Origin: an uncultured Clostridia bacterium
GTDB lineage: Bacteria > Bacillota > Clostridia > Oscillospirales > Oscillospiraceae
Direction: 5' to 3'
NCBI GenBank assembly: GCA_947168005.1
Contig: CAMVKI010000002.1
Coordinates: forward strand, 1 to 51,500
DNA length: 51,500 nt
The translations under genes were made by a program, and so were the position numbers. Positions 13,980-23,205 of this stretch are shown here, in pieces (within the stretch, counting starts at the first letter, position 1; each line of letters opens with the position of its first letter). The notes beneath the pieces are model-generated. The model was not told the DNA's origin. It did no database searches and saw only the letters and a program-made list of their open reading frames with translations.

Positions 13980-15286
13980 AGAAAGTATTGGTCATCATGA
14001 GCACCTTTGCGCCTCTTAACAGCTGCGGCTCGATCCCGAATACAAAATTGGTCAAATATCTGGCCCGGGAGGATACGGAGCTCACTTTGATCGCCTACAC
14101 GGCTCTGCCCCATGACCCCCAGGATGAAACGCTGCTTCCGAAGGAGATGGAACGGATCCGCAGCTTCCGGGTTCGGCACAGCCCGCTCTTTCTGAAAACC
14201 CTCAGCCGGAGCAGACAGGCAATCACCGACAGCGGCGTAAAGCAAAAAATGAAGGCCGACCAACGGCCTCTGCAGGCCTGGATCGTCTCCCATCTGAAGC
14301 GGGCCTATATCTCCGCCAGGAGCCGGGACTGGGCGCAAAGCGCGATTCGGATCATTCGCCGTGAGCTGAAAAACGAGCATTTTGACGCGGTATATTCCAG
14401 CTATCCCTCCTATGAGGCCCATCTTGCCGCCAGATATGCCCGGAAAAAACACCTGGCAGACAAATGGATCGCGGATTTTCGGGATCCGATGGGCTATGTG
14501 GGCTTCGACAAGTACGGATATAAGCGTGCGATTCGCAGGCAGCACAGGGTGGAACGCTGGGCGGACCGCATTACCGTCGTTTCGGAAGGCGCTCTGGACA
14601 AGTTTCGCTTCCCGGACGTTCCGGAGGAGAAGCTCAGCTATATTCCGAACGGATATGATCCGGAGGATTTCACGGTCTGCGCGAAGAAGCAGAACGAATC
14701 TGACCGGGTGCTCCGGCTCTTTTATGCCGGGATGCTGTATGAGGGAAGACGGGATCTGCGCGTCGTCTTTCGTGCCATCTCTGAGCTGATAGAGGAGGGG
14801 AGAGTGGCGCCGGAACGGATCTCGGTCGAATACGCCGGCAATGAATGGACGGTGCTGTGCGACTTCGCGGAAACCTATGGTCTGCGCGGGATCTGCAAGG
14901 AATACGGCTATGTTCCCAGACACCGGGTGATGGAGATTATGGAGCAGATCGACGTGACGCTGGTCTGCTCGGTAAACACCGCGGAAGATCACGGCGTCGT
15001 TACGGGGAAGGTATTTGAACTTCTCCTCGTGGAAAAGCCCATTGTGACGATTATCAACGGAGATCTGCCAAACAGCGAGCTCGCCGGGATCATCAGAGAA
15101 TGCAATGCCGGCGTCGTTTTTGAGGAGGCAACGCAGGAGCGCGACTATCCCGCGCTGAAGCAGTGGCTGCTGAGGGCCTACGAGAGCAAGCAGAAGACCG
15201 GAACGGTCCCCTCGGAGCTTGACCGGGCCAAACGCGAGCAATACTCCTACGCGCAGATCGCCGGGAAGCTTTTTTCCATATTATAA
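13976..15286 (+). CDS. Family 4-type glycosyltransferase
   Basis: A 436-residue GT-B-like protein. It begins MKKVLVIMSTFAPLNSCGSI, has DAVYSSYPSYEAHLAARYAR and WIADFRDPMGYVG in the acceptor half, and RITVVSEGALDKF, YIPNGYDPEDF, and a C-terminal VFELLLVEKPIVTII with the donor-site pattern. This resembles GT4 family members that carry the FRDP motif. The ATGA overlap with the previous gene implies translational coupling. Confidence 0.82.
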   Translation: MKKVLVIMSTFAPLNSCGSIPNTKLVKYLAREDTELTLIAYTALPHDPQDETLLPKEMERIRSFRVRHSPLFLKTLSRSRQAITDSGVKQKMKADQRPLQAWIVSHLKRAYISARSRDWAQSAIRIIRRELKNEHFDAVYSSYPSYEAHLAARYARKKHLADKWIADFRDPMGYVGFDKYGYKRAIRRQHRVERWADRITVVSEGALDKFRFPDVPEEKLSYIPNGYDPEDFTVCAKKQNESDRVLRLFYAGMLYEGRRDLRVVFRAISELIEEGRVAPERISVEYAGNEWTVLCDFAETYGLRGICKEYGYVPRHRVMEIMEQIDVTLVCSVNTAEDHGVVTGKVFELLLVEKPIVTIINGDLPNSELAGIIRECNAGVVFEEATQERDYPALKQWLLRAYESKQKTGTVPSELDRAKREQYSYAQIAGKLFSIL

Positions 15287-15334
15287 CATGTATCAGCAAA
15301 GGAATCTGCACGCCGGGAAGGGATGAGATCGAAT

Positions 15335-16066
15335 ATGATTGACTTGAATAAAAGACGCAATCAGCTCCTGTATCGCGCCGTACAGGCATGGAGAAGCTGC
15401 GGCTTATACGCCTGGATTGACCGACGTATTTCCAGAAAAATGCAAAAGCGGCTGCATGTCGCGGACTTTACGATCCTGAGCTCCAACTGCATCGGAGGCA
15501 CGATTTATCACCGCTTCGGAAGGCAGTTCAAAAGTCCGACGGTCAACGTCTGTTTTACGCAGCCGGACTTCGCGCAGTTTGTCATCCATCTGGCGCATTA
15601 TCTTGCGCAGCCGCTGAGCTTCTTTGACGCCGGGACCCCTTATCCCACCGCGATTCTCAAGGGAGACAAGGCTGATATTCCGGATATCCGGATTGACTTC
15701 AACCATTACGCGGACAGGAAGACGGCCGAGGAGAAATGGGAAGAGCGCAAGAAGCGCATTGATTATGAGCATTTATATATCATCTTGTATAAGCTGGACG
15801 GGCTCAGCATGGAGCTCATCCGCAAGCTGGAAACGGTCCCATGCAGCAACAAGGTTCTGTTGACGGCAAAGCCGTTGCCGGAGGTCTCCTGGTCTTACTA
15901 TATCAAGCCGAATCCGCACCAGCAGTATTCCAGCGCTTACCTGGGGAAGGACCTTTTCGGAAGACGCTGGTACGAAAAACGCTTCGATGTGGCGGCATTC
16001 CTGAATCAAGGTGAAACACAAGGGCAATCCGCCGAAAAAACGGACTGCGATAATCACAACACATAG
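15335..16066 (+). CDS. DUF1919-family exopolysaccharide protein
   Basis: A 243-residue protein with the DUF1919 pattern FTILSSNCIGGTIYHRFG near residue 38, then SPTVNVCFTQPDFAQFVIHL and a DIRIDFNHYADRKTAEEKWE block. Members occur in exopolysaccharide loci but have no agreed activity. A paralogue lies at 30730-31404. Start choice is uncertain: ATG 15335 has GAG seven bases upstream, while an in-frame ATG at 15323 sits against GGGAAGG. The C-terminal about 20 residues are polar and low in conservation signals. Confidence 0.75.
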   Translation: MIDLNKRRNQLLYRAVQAWRSCGLYAWIDRRISRKMQKRLHVADFTILSSNCIGGTIYHRFGRQFKSPTVNVCFTQPDFAQFVIHLAHYLAQPLSFFDAGTPYPTAILKGDKADIPDIRIDFNHYADRKTAEEKWEERKKRIDYEHLYIILYKLDGLSMELIRKLETVPCSNKVLLTAKPLPEVSWSYYIKPNPHQQYSSAYLGKDLFGRRWYEKRFDVAAFLNQGETQGQSAEKTDCDNHNT

Positions 16067-16083
16067 GCTTCGCGGGGTTATGC

Positions 16084-16911
16084 ATGGAAGGCAATCAAAG
16101 AAACGAAGCGGGTCGTGCGCAGGCGTCGGTCAGCCTTTCCTTTGACGACGGAAGAGCGGACAACGCCGTTCTGTTCGACGAATTGTTGATTCCCGCCCGA
16201 ATCCCGGTGAGCTTGAACATTGCCACGGGCTATCTGGACGGGACCTGTCCGGCGGCGACGCGGCCGACGGAGAAGGCGCCGATGTCCGTGGAGGACCTTC
16301 AGCGCTTCGCGGCGAATCCGCTGGTGGAGATCGCCATGCACGGAGACGCCCACCGGAACACGGAGGAGGATATCCTTCGGGGCGAGGCGAAGCTGCGGAC
16401 CTGGCTGGGATTGGACCGGAAAATTCCGCTGGGCTTTGCGAGTCCGAACTCCGGGATGGACCTTTCCTTCTTTCGATCGCCCGCGGGGGAGGCCCTGCGG
16501 GAGCGGGTGGCCTATCTGCGAACAGGACCGCGCATCTGCTCCAAAAAAGCCCTCCGTCTGTTCTGCCGCAAGGTCGGCAGGGTCATCCGTCTGCCGCTCC
16601 TGTATCGGATCGCTTATCACGATACAATCATGACGGAGCGCGACGGGAAGATTCTCTACAGCGTCCCCGTCATGGGGAACACGAGCGTGCCCCAGGTCCT
16701 GGCGGCAGTCCGGGACTGTGTCAAGCGCCGGGGGGCCCTGGTGCTGCTGTTCCACAGCGTGGAGCCGAGCCCTGCGAAGGCGGACGTCTGGTCCTGGAGC
16801 GAGGAGAAGATGCGCCGCCTCTGCGACGCCCTGCTGGAGCTGCAGGAACGCGGCGTTCTGCGGGTCTGCACCAGCGCCGAACAGTTCAGGCTGCTGCGGG
16901 AACGAACATAA
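16084..16911 (+). CDS. Polysaccharide deacetylase (NodB-like)
   Basis: A 275-residue protein with carbohydrate esterase 4 motifs: SLSFDDGR near 17-24 (Asp pair of the T-F-D-D motif), MHGDAHRNT (His...His metal ligands), GFASPNSG in the place of the RxPY motif, and LVLLFHSV near the C-terminus (catalytic His). It has no signal peptide, so it should act on cytoplasmic, lipid-linked glycan or on a precursor, removing N-acetyl groups. It sits between DUF1919 and GT2 genes. Confidence 0.8.
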   Translation: MEGNQRNEAGRAQASVSLSFDDGRADNAVLFDELLIPARIPVSLNIATGYLDGTCPAATRPTEKAPMSVEDLQRFAANPLVEIAMHGDAHRNTEEDILRGEAKLRTWLGLDRKIPLGFASPNSGMDLSFFRSPAGEALRERVAYLRTGPRICSKKALRLFCRKVGRVIRLPLLYRIAYHDTIMTERDGKILYSVPVMGNTSVPQVLAAVRDCVKRRGALVLLFHSVEPSPAKADVWSWSEEKMRRLCDALLELQERGVLRVCTSAEQFRLLRERT

Positions 16912-16929
16912 ATCGAGAAGGAGAACCCT

Positions 16930-17988
16930 ATGGAAAACCCCCTGGTATCCGTTGTCATCCCCGTGTATAACGGCGCGGCCTTTCTGGAGCGGGCGGCGGC
17001 CTCCGTCCTGGGCCAGCCCCGGGCGGACCGGCTGGAGCTGCTGATCGTGGACGACGGCAGCACCGACGGCACCGGGGCCATCTGTGACCGCATCGCCGCG
17101 GAGCACCCCGCCCCGGCGGTCCGGGTCTTCCACCAGGCCAACGGCGGGGCCTTCTCCGCCCGAAACCTGGGCATCGAGGCGTCCCAGGGCGCCTATATCG
17201 GCTTTCTCGACGCCGACGACTGGTGGGAGGCGGACTTTTTCGACGAGGCCCTGTTGGCCCTGCTGGAGGAGGACTTCGACCTGTACCGCTTCTCCTACCA
17301 TGCCGTCAGCATGAACCGCCGCTGGGAAAAGCCCTACGCCCTGGAGGACGAGGCCCGGCGGGAGCTGCCGCCGGACCCGGAGCGGCCCTACACCCTGGGC
17401 TTCTGGTCCTGCCTTTACAACCGGAAGCTCCTGGACCGGCACGGGATTCGCTATCTGCCCGTGCGGATCAACGAGGACATCCCCTTCGCCCATCTGACCA
17501 CGGCCCTGGCGCAATCCATCCGGTACAGCAGCCGGGTCATGATGGGCTACTGGGTCAACCCGGCCAGCTGCATCCACACCCACAGCGAGCGGGAGATCCT
17601 GGAGACCTCCCGGAAGGCCTTCGAGCTGGAGGAGGCGGATTTCCGGGCGAAGGGCTTTGCCGACTACTCCACCAAGCGCCAGGAGCTGACCATGATCCTG
17701 GAAAAGCTCCCCCGGCTCTGCTGTGAGATGGGCTGGAAGGAGCTGAAGGCCTATCTGGACGGGCCGGACTTCGCCATCCTCCGCCAGGACGAAATTCGCC
17801 CCTGGCAGAGCGCCGAGCCGACCCTGGCCGCCTGGCGGACCCACCCCTTCCGCTTCTGGCTGCGGTCCAGGCTCCACCCCGGCCTTTCCCTGTTTTTGAA
17901 GCGCCGGCTCTTTTCCCTGCGGATTCTCCAGCCCGTCGTGAGCTGGTTCCAATACAAGCTGATGTTCCGGTGGAAGCGGGTGAGGTAA
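16930..17988 (+). CDS. Family 2 glycosyltransferase
   Basis: A 352-residue GT2 enzyme: VVIPVYNGAAFLERAAASVL, VDDGSTDGTGAICD, QANGGAFSARNLGIEASQG, FLDADDWW (DxD-type site), and the acceptor-side NEDIPFAH. The C-terminal region is basic and aromatic (SRLHPGLSLFLKRRLFSL) and may touch the membrane. GAGAAGGAGA precedes the ATG. The next gene starts two bases after its stop. Confidence 0.9.
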   Translation: MENPLVSVVIPVYNGAAFLERAAASVLGQPRADRLELLIVDDGSTDGTGAICDRIAAEHPAPAVRVFHQANGGAFSARNLGIEASQGAYIGFLDADDWWEADFFDEALLALLEEDFDLYRFSYHAVSMNRRWEKPYALEDEARRELPPDPERPYTLGFWSCLYNRKLLDRHGIRYLPVRINEDIPFAHLTTALAQSIRYSSRVMMGYWVNPASCIHTHSEREILETSRKAFELEEADFRAKGFADYSTKRQELTMILEKLPRLCCEMGWKELKAYLDGPDFAILRQDEIRPWQSAEPTLAAWRTHPFRFWLRSRLHPGLSLFLKRRLFSLRILQPVVSWFQYKLMFRWKRVR

Positions 17989-17990
17989 TT

Positions 17991-19103
17991 ATGGCAGTCA
18001 AGACCCTGTTTTTCATTGAGACCCTGCGGGGCGGCGGCGCGGAGAAGGTGCTCTGCGACCTGGTCAACGCCATGGACCCGGAGAAATTCGAGATCACGGT
18101 CCAGACCCTCTGGAAGGCGGACGCGGCCCGGTTTCTGAAGCCCTGGATCCGCTATCGGTACTGCTATGCCGCCCCCGGCAGGCTGAACAGCCTGCGCAGC
18201 CGCGCGGAGGCCGCCGCGGGCCTGACCTACCCCCTGCACATCCGGGACAATTACGAGCTCGAGGTCGCCTATTTGGAGTTCGGCTCCACGAAGATTCTGG
18301 CGGGCTCCACCAACAAAAAAGCAAAGAAGCTTGCCTGGGTCCACAGCGATTTGGAGCGGAAGCTGGACGGGAAGCCCGAGACCCGGGCGAAGCTCGCCCG
18401 GCAGTACGCGGCCTACGACCGGATCGTCTGCGTCTCCAACACGGCGAAGGAGAGCTTCGTCCGTCTGTTCGGACGGGAATCCGAGGTCTCGGTGCTGTAT
18501 AACACCGTGGACGATGCCGCCATCCGGGAGAAGGCGGAGCTGACCCTGCCCGCGCTGCCCGCAAAGCGGCGGCTGAGTGTCGCGGCGGTGGGCCGCCTGT
18601 CTGAGGAGAAGTGCTACGACCGGCTGATTCGGGTCCACAAACAGCTTCTGGACGCGGGACTTGCCCACGATCTCTGGATCGTCGGGGAGGGGGACCAGCG
18701 GGGTGTGCTGGAAGCTCTGATCGCGGAGCTCGCCCTGACGGACTCCGTGAAGCTCTTTGGCTTTCAGTCCAACCCCTACCCCTTTATGAAGGCGGCGGAC
18801 CTGCTGGTCTGCTCCTCCCGCTACGAGGGCCTGAGCACCTTCGTCACCGAGGGCCTGGTCCTCGGAAAGCCCATTGTGACCACGGAGTGCTCCGGCATGC
18901 GGGAGCTGCTGGGGGATTCGGAATACGGCCTGATCGTGGAAAATGAGGAAGAGGCCCTCCGCGAGGGTATGGAGCGGCTGCTGCGCGGCGCCGCCCTGCG
19001 GGAGCGCTTCGCCGCCGCCGCGGCGGTCCGGGGCCGGGACTTCTCCGCCAGAGCGCGTGCCGGGGAAACGGAAGGCTTTTTTATCGACCTTCTTAAGGAA
19101 TGA
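17991..19103 (+). CDS. Family 4 glycosyltransferase
   Basis: A 370-residue GT-B enzyme beginning MAVKTLFFIETLRGGGAEKV. It has WVHSDLERKL, RIVCVSNTAKESF, AAVGRLSEEKCYDRLI, GFQSNPYPFMKAADLLVCSS and RYEGLSTFVTEGLVLGKPIV with the donor-binding Glu residues. It resembles N-acetylgalactosamine-type and WbbL-like transferases; donor unknown. The ATG at 17991 is chosen because GTGAGG of the preceding stop region forms its ribosome site. Confidence 0.88.
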   Translation: MAVKTLFFIETLRGGGAEKVLCDLVNAMDPEKFEITVQTLWKADAARFLKPWIRYRYCYAAPGRLNSLRSRAEAAAGLTYPLHIRDNYELEVAYLEFGSTKILAGSTNKKAKKLAWVHSDLERKLDGKPETRAKLARQYAAYDRIVCVSNTAKESFVRLFGRESEVSVLYNTVDDAAIREKAELTLPALPAKRRLSVAAVGRLSEEKCYDRLIRVHKQLLDAGLAHDLWIVGEGDQRGVLEALIAELALTDSVKLFGFQSNPYPFMKAADLLVCSSRYEGLSTFVTEGLVLGKPIVTTECSGMRELLGDSEYGLIVENEEEALREGMERLLRGAALRERFAAAAAVRGRDFSARARAGETEGFFIDLLKE

Positions 19104-19109
19104 GTGATT

Positions 19110-20198
19110 ATGGACTATTACCTGCTGCTCGTGGTGATGGTGCTCTTTACGGCGCTGATCATGCACGGGACCCGGGAAAAAAATCTCCAATATGTGATCG
19201 TCGCCTGTCTGCTCCTGTACGCGATTTACGGTCTGCGGAACACCTACGAGATCGGCGACGACGTCAGAACCTCCTACCTGGCGAACTTCCGGAAAATGGA
19301 GACAATGAGCTGGGACGGGATCATCAGCTTCACAGAGGGCCGGAACACCTTGTTTTATTTCTTAACCAAGGCCTTCGCCGTGTATATCAGCACGGACTAT
19401 CAGCTCTATATCTCTGTGATCGCGGCCTTCGTCACGATCTGCTTCGGGCGGATGGTCTATCAATACTCGCCCGACCCGCTCCAGAGCATCCTCTATCATT
19501 TCGGCCTGCTGTATTTTACCTTCCACTTTTCCGCCCTGAAGCAGAGCATCGCCATGGCCTTCCTGATGCTGGCCTTCGACGCGATCATAGAGAAAAAGCC
19601 CATTAAATTCATCGTGATCGTTCTGCTGGCGGGCCAGATTCACCTCCCGGCGATGATCTTCCTGCCGGCCTACTGGATCGCGAAGATCAAGCCCGGCCGC
19701 GCCTATCTGCTGTTGCTGGTGGGCCTGCTGGTGCTGACCTATGTGTTCCGCAACGAGATTATCAATTTCCTGATGAAATACTATAAGGACGAGGAAGCCA
19801 GCATCGATCTCTCGGATGTGACCTTCCTGCGCACCAAGGCGCTGATTATGATTGTGATCGTAGCGGCGGCGGTGGTGTTCCGGGTGCCTACGACGGAGGA
19901 TCGGGTGTATGTCATCCTGCTGCAGCTCTGCGCCATGGCCATCGTGTTCCAGACCTTCTGCGGCTACAACAACATCTTCGAGCGGCTGGCGGACTATTAT
20001 TTCCAGTTCTCCGTCATCTTTATCCCCATGGTCTTCGACAAAAACGCCAAGCGAAGATCCCTGATCAACTGGCGGCTTCTCCAGGCGGCGGATACCATAG
20101 CGCCCTATCTGTTCTGCGGCTTCGGCGTCTACCGCTTTTTGAACGTCGCCCGCGGCGACTGGCATCTCTATCCCTTCAAATTCTTCTTCCAACAGTAG
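19110..20198 (+). CDS. EpsG/Wzy-like polysaccharide polymerase
   Basis: A 362-residue multi-pass membrane protein with about ten hydrophobic segments. The YGLRNTYEIGDDVRTSYLAN loop and the KQSIAMAFLMLAFDAI segment match the EpsG pattern (R...GxDxxxY; Q.IA...L). EpsG/Wzy proteins join repeat units on the outer face. A Wzy-type polymerase in a locus that also holds a Wzm/Wzt exporter is noteworthy, since those routes are normally separate. ATG 19110 is preferred over GTG 19104 directly after the previous stop. Confidence 0.8.
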   Translation: MDYYLLLVVMVLFTALIMHGTREKNLQYVIVACLLLYAIYGLRNTYEIGDDVRTSYLANFRKMETMSWDGIISFTEGRNTLFYFLTKAFAVYISTDYQLYISVIAAFVTICFGRMVYQYSPDPLQSILYHFGLLYFTFHFSALKQSIAMAFLMLAFDAIIEKKPIKFIVIVLLAGQIHLPAMIFLPAYWIAKIKPGRAYLLLLVGLLVLTYVFRNEIINFLMKYYKDEEASIDLSDVTFLRTKALIMIVIVAAAVVFRVPTTEDRVYVILLQLCAMAIVFQTFCGYNNIFERLADYYFQFSVIFIPMVFDKNAKRRSLINWRLLQAADTIAPYLFCGFGVYRFLNVARGDWHLYPFKFFFQQ

Positions 20199-20221
20199 AG
20201 CATCCTGCGAGGTGATTCCCA

Positions 20222-21274
20222 ATGACTGTCAGCGTGATCATTCCGGCCTATCAGTGCAGGGCCACCCTCCGGGAGACGGTCTCCCGGGTCCTCGGCATCG
20301 GGCTCCCCCTGGCGGAGCTCCTGCTGATCGACGACGGCTCCACCGACGGCACGGCGGCGCTCTGCGACGCCCTGGCGGGAGAATATCCCGCGGTCCGCTG
20401 TGTCCACAAGCCCAACGGCGGCGTCTCCTCGGCCCGGAATCTGGGAATCGAGGAGGCCAGGGGCGACTATCTCTGGTTCGTGGACGCCGACGACGGGGCC
20501 CTGCCCCTGCCCGCGGCGGCCCTGGAGGAGCTGGAGCGCTCCCAGCCGGGCGTGGTTCTCTTCGGCATGGAGTTCCGCTATTTCCGGGGCGAGCGGCTGA
20601 TGAAGACCGAGGCCCTCCGCTTCGGGCAGCGGCTGCTGCTGGAGCGGAACGAGCTGGGCCCGCGGTTCGCGGAGCTCTTCCGCACGAATTACCTCTCCCC
20701 GGTGTGGAACAAGCTGTTTCGCCGCAGCCTGCTGCTCGAAGGCGGCGTCCGCTTCGACCGGGGGCTCACCAACTACGAAGATTTGGCTTTTTCTCTGGAA
20801 GCGATGGCCCACAGCGCCCGCTGTCTGGTGCTTCCGGAGATCTGCTATCAATACAATACCGACTACGACCACGACCGGACCGTGGACCGGATCGCCAAAA
20901 TCGACGCCGTGGCGGCCAATACGGACCTGATCGCCAAGCGCTTTTTCGATCTGGCAGAGCGCTGCGGCTTTGCAGGCGAGGACCGGGAGGCCCTGAAGGC
21001 AATCGTGCTCCAAATCTATCTGGATCTGTTTTGGGTCAAGATGCAGACCGCCCCCCTTGGGGAGGTCCGGAAGCACTGCGCGGAATTCGCGGCAAACCGG
21101 AATTTCCGGGAATGCGCGGAGGCGCTTCCCCGGCTCTCCGAGGGGAGCCGGCGGCTCTGCGGGCAGCTCGTCGCCGGAAAGGCCCTGCCCATCTGGAGCC
21201 GGGTCCGTTACCGGAGCGTCCGGGCCAGGGCCGTCCGGGCGGTCAAGCCCCTGCTGAAACGAGGCGGAATATGA
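20222..21274 (+). CDS. Family 2 glycosyltransferase
   Basis: A 350-residue GT2 enzyme: VIIPAYQCRATLRETVSRVL, DDGSTDGTAALCDALAG, KPNGGVSSARNLGIEEARG, FVDADDG (DxD-type site), then SPVWNKLFRRSLL and NYEDLAFSLEAM on the acceptor side. GAGGTG lies ten bases before the ATG. Its stop overlaps the next start by four bases (ATGA). Confidence 0.9.
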   Translation: MTVSVIIPAYQCRATLRETVSRVLGIGLPLAELLLIDDGSTDGTAALCDALAGEYPAVRCVHKPNGGVSSARNLGIEEARGDYLWFVDADDGALPLPAAALEELERSQPGVVLFGMEFRYFRGERLMKTEALRFGQRLLLERNELGPRFAELFRTNYLSPVWNKLFRRSLLLEGGVRFDRGLTNYEDLAFSLEAMAHSARCLVLPEICYQYNTDYDHDRTVDRIAKIDAVAANTDLIAKRFFDLAERCGFAGEDREALKAIVLQIYLDLFWVKMQTAPLGEVRKHCAEFAANRNFRECAEALPRLSEGSRRLCGQLVAGKALPIWSRVRYRSVRARAVRAVKPLLKRGGI

Positions 21275-22164
21275 ATCCATTGCTGCAAAAGCTGTTTCTG
21301 ACGCACAGCTATTTTACCGTCGCCCTCCGCCCCAGAGCGGAGCGGAGCGTCCTGGAGGAACCGGGCTTTACCCCGGCCTTCGTCCTGCCCGCCGAGGCCG
21401 CCCGCTGGGCGGCGGACCCCATGCTGGCGGAGGAGGACGGAAGGACCTGGCTCTTCTATGAGGCCGTGGAGAACGACCACGGCCACATCGAGGCCGCGGA
21501 AGTTCTGCCGGACGGCTCCCTGGGAGAGCCCCGAGTCATTTTGAAAGACGAATGTCACTACTCCTACCCCTTCGTCTTCCGCTGGCAGGGCATCTGGTAC
21601 ATGATTCCCGAGTCCTCGGCGGCGAGGGAGCTCCGGCTGTACCAGGCGGAGGCCTTTCCCTACCGATGGAAGCTCCGGGAGGTCCTGCTCCGGGAGCGGG
21701 CCGTGGACACCACGGTCTATGAATGGGACGGCGGTCTCCGGCTGCTGAGCTTTTTGACGGACGGGAAGACCGAGCGGGTGACGCCCAGGGCCTACAGTCT
21801 GCGCTTGAGCGCCGCCGAAGCCGCTCTGGAGCCGCTGGACTGGAAAGAGTACGACGGCCTCCGGGTCCGGGGCGCGGGACCGGTCTTCGCCGAGAACGGC
21901 GTCCTGTACCGGCCCGTCCAGCGGAATCAGGAGCAGCGCTACGGCGACGCCGTGGAGCTCGTCCGCCTGCGGGATACGGAGCAGTCCCACGCCGAGGAGC
22001 CCGCGGGGCGCCTGCAAACACCGCTGGGAAAACTGGCCGGGATTTACGTGGACGGCGCCCACAGCTACTGCCGCTCCTCCCGCTTCGAGGCCGTCGATCT
22101 GCGCCTCAGGGACTTCGACCTCTGGAAGCTGCCCCGGCGGCTGATCCGCCGCTTGAAAGGATAA
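21271..22164 (+). CDS. Beta-propeller-like glycan-locus protein
   Basis: A 297-residue soluble protein. It has repeated acidic/aromatic blades such as AADPMLAEEDGRTWLFYEA, SYPFVFRWQGIWYMIPES and VYEWDGGLRLLSFLTDG, and GPVFAENGVLYRPVQ near the end. This spacing resembles the five-bladed propeller of GH43/GH32 enzymes and of the N-terminal domain of plant GINT1-like transferases. A catalytic residue set is not certain, so it may bind or transfer sugars rather than hydrolyse them. It is coupled to the preceding GT2 gene and precedes the Stealth gene by 10 bp. Confidence 0.55.
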   Translation: MNPLLQKLFLTHSYFTVALRPRAERSVLEEPGFTPAFVLPAEAARWAADPMLAEEDGRTWLFYEAVENDHGHIEAAEVLPDGSLGEPRVILKDECHYSYPFVFRWQGIWYMIPESSAARELRLYQAEAFPYRWKLREVLLRERAVDTTVYEWDGGLRLLSFLTDGKTERVTPRAYSLRLSAAEAALEPLDWKEYDGLRVRGAGPVFAENGVLYRPVQRNQEQRYGDAVELVRLRDTEQSHAEEPAGRLQTPLGKLAGIYVDGAHSYCRSSRFEAVDLRLRDFDLWKLPRRLIRRLKG

Positions 22165-22174
22165 GGAGCAAGAC

Positions 22175-23176
22175 ATGGACATTGATATCGTAGTTCTCTG
22201 GGTGGACGGCAGCGATCCCGCCTGGCAGGCCCAGAAGGCGAAGTACCAGGGCAAGACCCTGACCGACGCCAATTCCGTCAACCGCTTCCGGGACTGGGGC
22301 CTCATGCCCTACTGGTTCCGGGGGATCGAGCGCTTCGCCCCCTGGGTGCGGACCGTCCATTTCGTCACCTGCGGCCACGTGCCGGAGTTCCTGAACCTGG
22401 ACGCCCCCAGGCTGCACCACGTCCGCCACAGCGACTATATCCCTGCGGAGTATCTGCCCACCTTCAGCGCCAACACCATTGAGATGAATGTCCACCGGAT
22501 CCCCGGCCTGGCCGAGCGCTATGTGTTCTTCAACGACGACATGTTCCTGCTGCGGCCCCAGCCGGAGACGAATTTCTTCCGGGACGGCCTGCCCTGCACC
22601 TTCGGCGGGGAGGTCCCCGCCGCCTTCCGGGGCGTCCCGGGGATCTGGCAGCATCTGATTGCCAACGACCTGCGGGTCATCAACAACCACTTCCATAAGC
22701 CGGAGCAGGTCCGAAAAAACGGGAAAAAATACGCAAACCGGGCCTACCCCTGGAAGGACAATCTCCGCACCAGGCTGCTGGAGCGGCTCTACCCGGAGAA
22801 CTTCCTGGGCTTCAAGAACCTCCACGCCCCCGCCGCCTTCCTGAAATCGACCATGGAGAGGATCTGGGCGGAGGAGCCGGAGCTGCTGGAGGCAACCACC
22901 GCCAGGCGCTTCCGCTCCAACGAGGACGTGAACCAGTGGCTGGCCCTCTGGTGGCAGGTGGCCGCGGGGGAATTCAGCCCCTTCATGACGGACAACGTGG
23001 TGGAGGACTGCAGCCCCGATACCGTGGACCGGCTCTGCGGCCTGATCCGCGGTCAGGAGCACGACATGGTGTGCATCAACGACCCCTCCGGGGACATCCC
23101 CTTCGAGGCCCTCGCCGCCGAGCTGAAGGCGGCCTTCGAGACCATCCTGCCGGAGAAGAGCAGCTTTGAAAAATAA
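22175..23176 (+). CDS. Stealth-family sugar-phosphate transferase
   Basis: A 333-residue protein with the Stealth conserved regions in order: CR1 IDIVVLWVDGSDPAW at 3-17; CR2 from RFRDWGLMPYWFRGIERFAP through YLPTFSANTIEMNVHRIPGL to ERYVFFNDDMFL; CR3-like SRF-type LKNLHAPAAFLKSTMERI; CR4-like FRSNEDVNQWLALWW. Stealth enzymes (CpsY, SacB, GNPTAB) transfer hexose-1-phosphate to make phosphodiester-linked glycans. This supports phosphodiester bonds in the polymer. AAGGAG precedes the ATG. Confidence 0.88.
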   Translation: MDIDIVVLWVDGSDPAWQAQKAKYQGKTLTDANSVNRFRDWGLMPYWFRGIERFAPWVRTVHFVTCGHVPEFLNLDAPRLHHVRHSDYIPAEYLPTFSANTIEMNVHRIPGLAERYVFFNDDMFLLRPQPETNFFRDGLPCTFGGEVPAAFRGVPGIWQHLIANDLRVINNHFHKPEQVRKNGKKYANRAYPWKDNLRTRLLERLYPENFLGFKNLHAPAAFLKSTMERIWAEEPELLEATTARRFRSNEDVNQWLALWWQVAAGEFSPFMTDNVVEDCSPDTVDRLCGLIRGQEHDMVCINDPSGDIPFEALAAELKAAFETILPEKSSFEK

Positions 23177-23205
23177 GCGTATTCCAACAATCATGGAGAA
23201 TCGGA

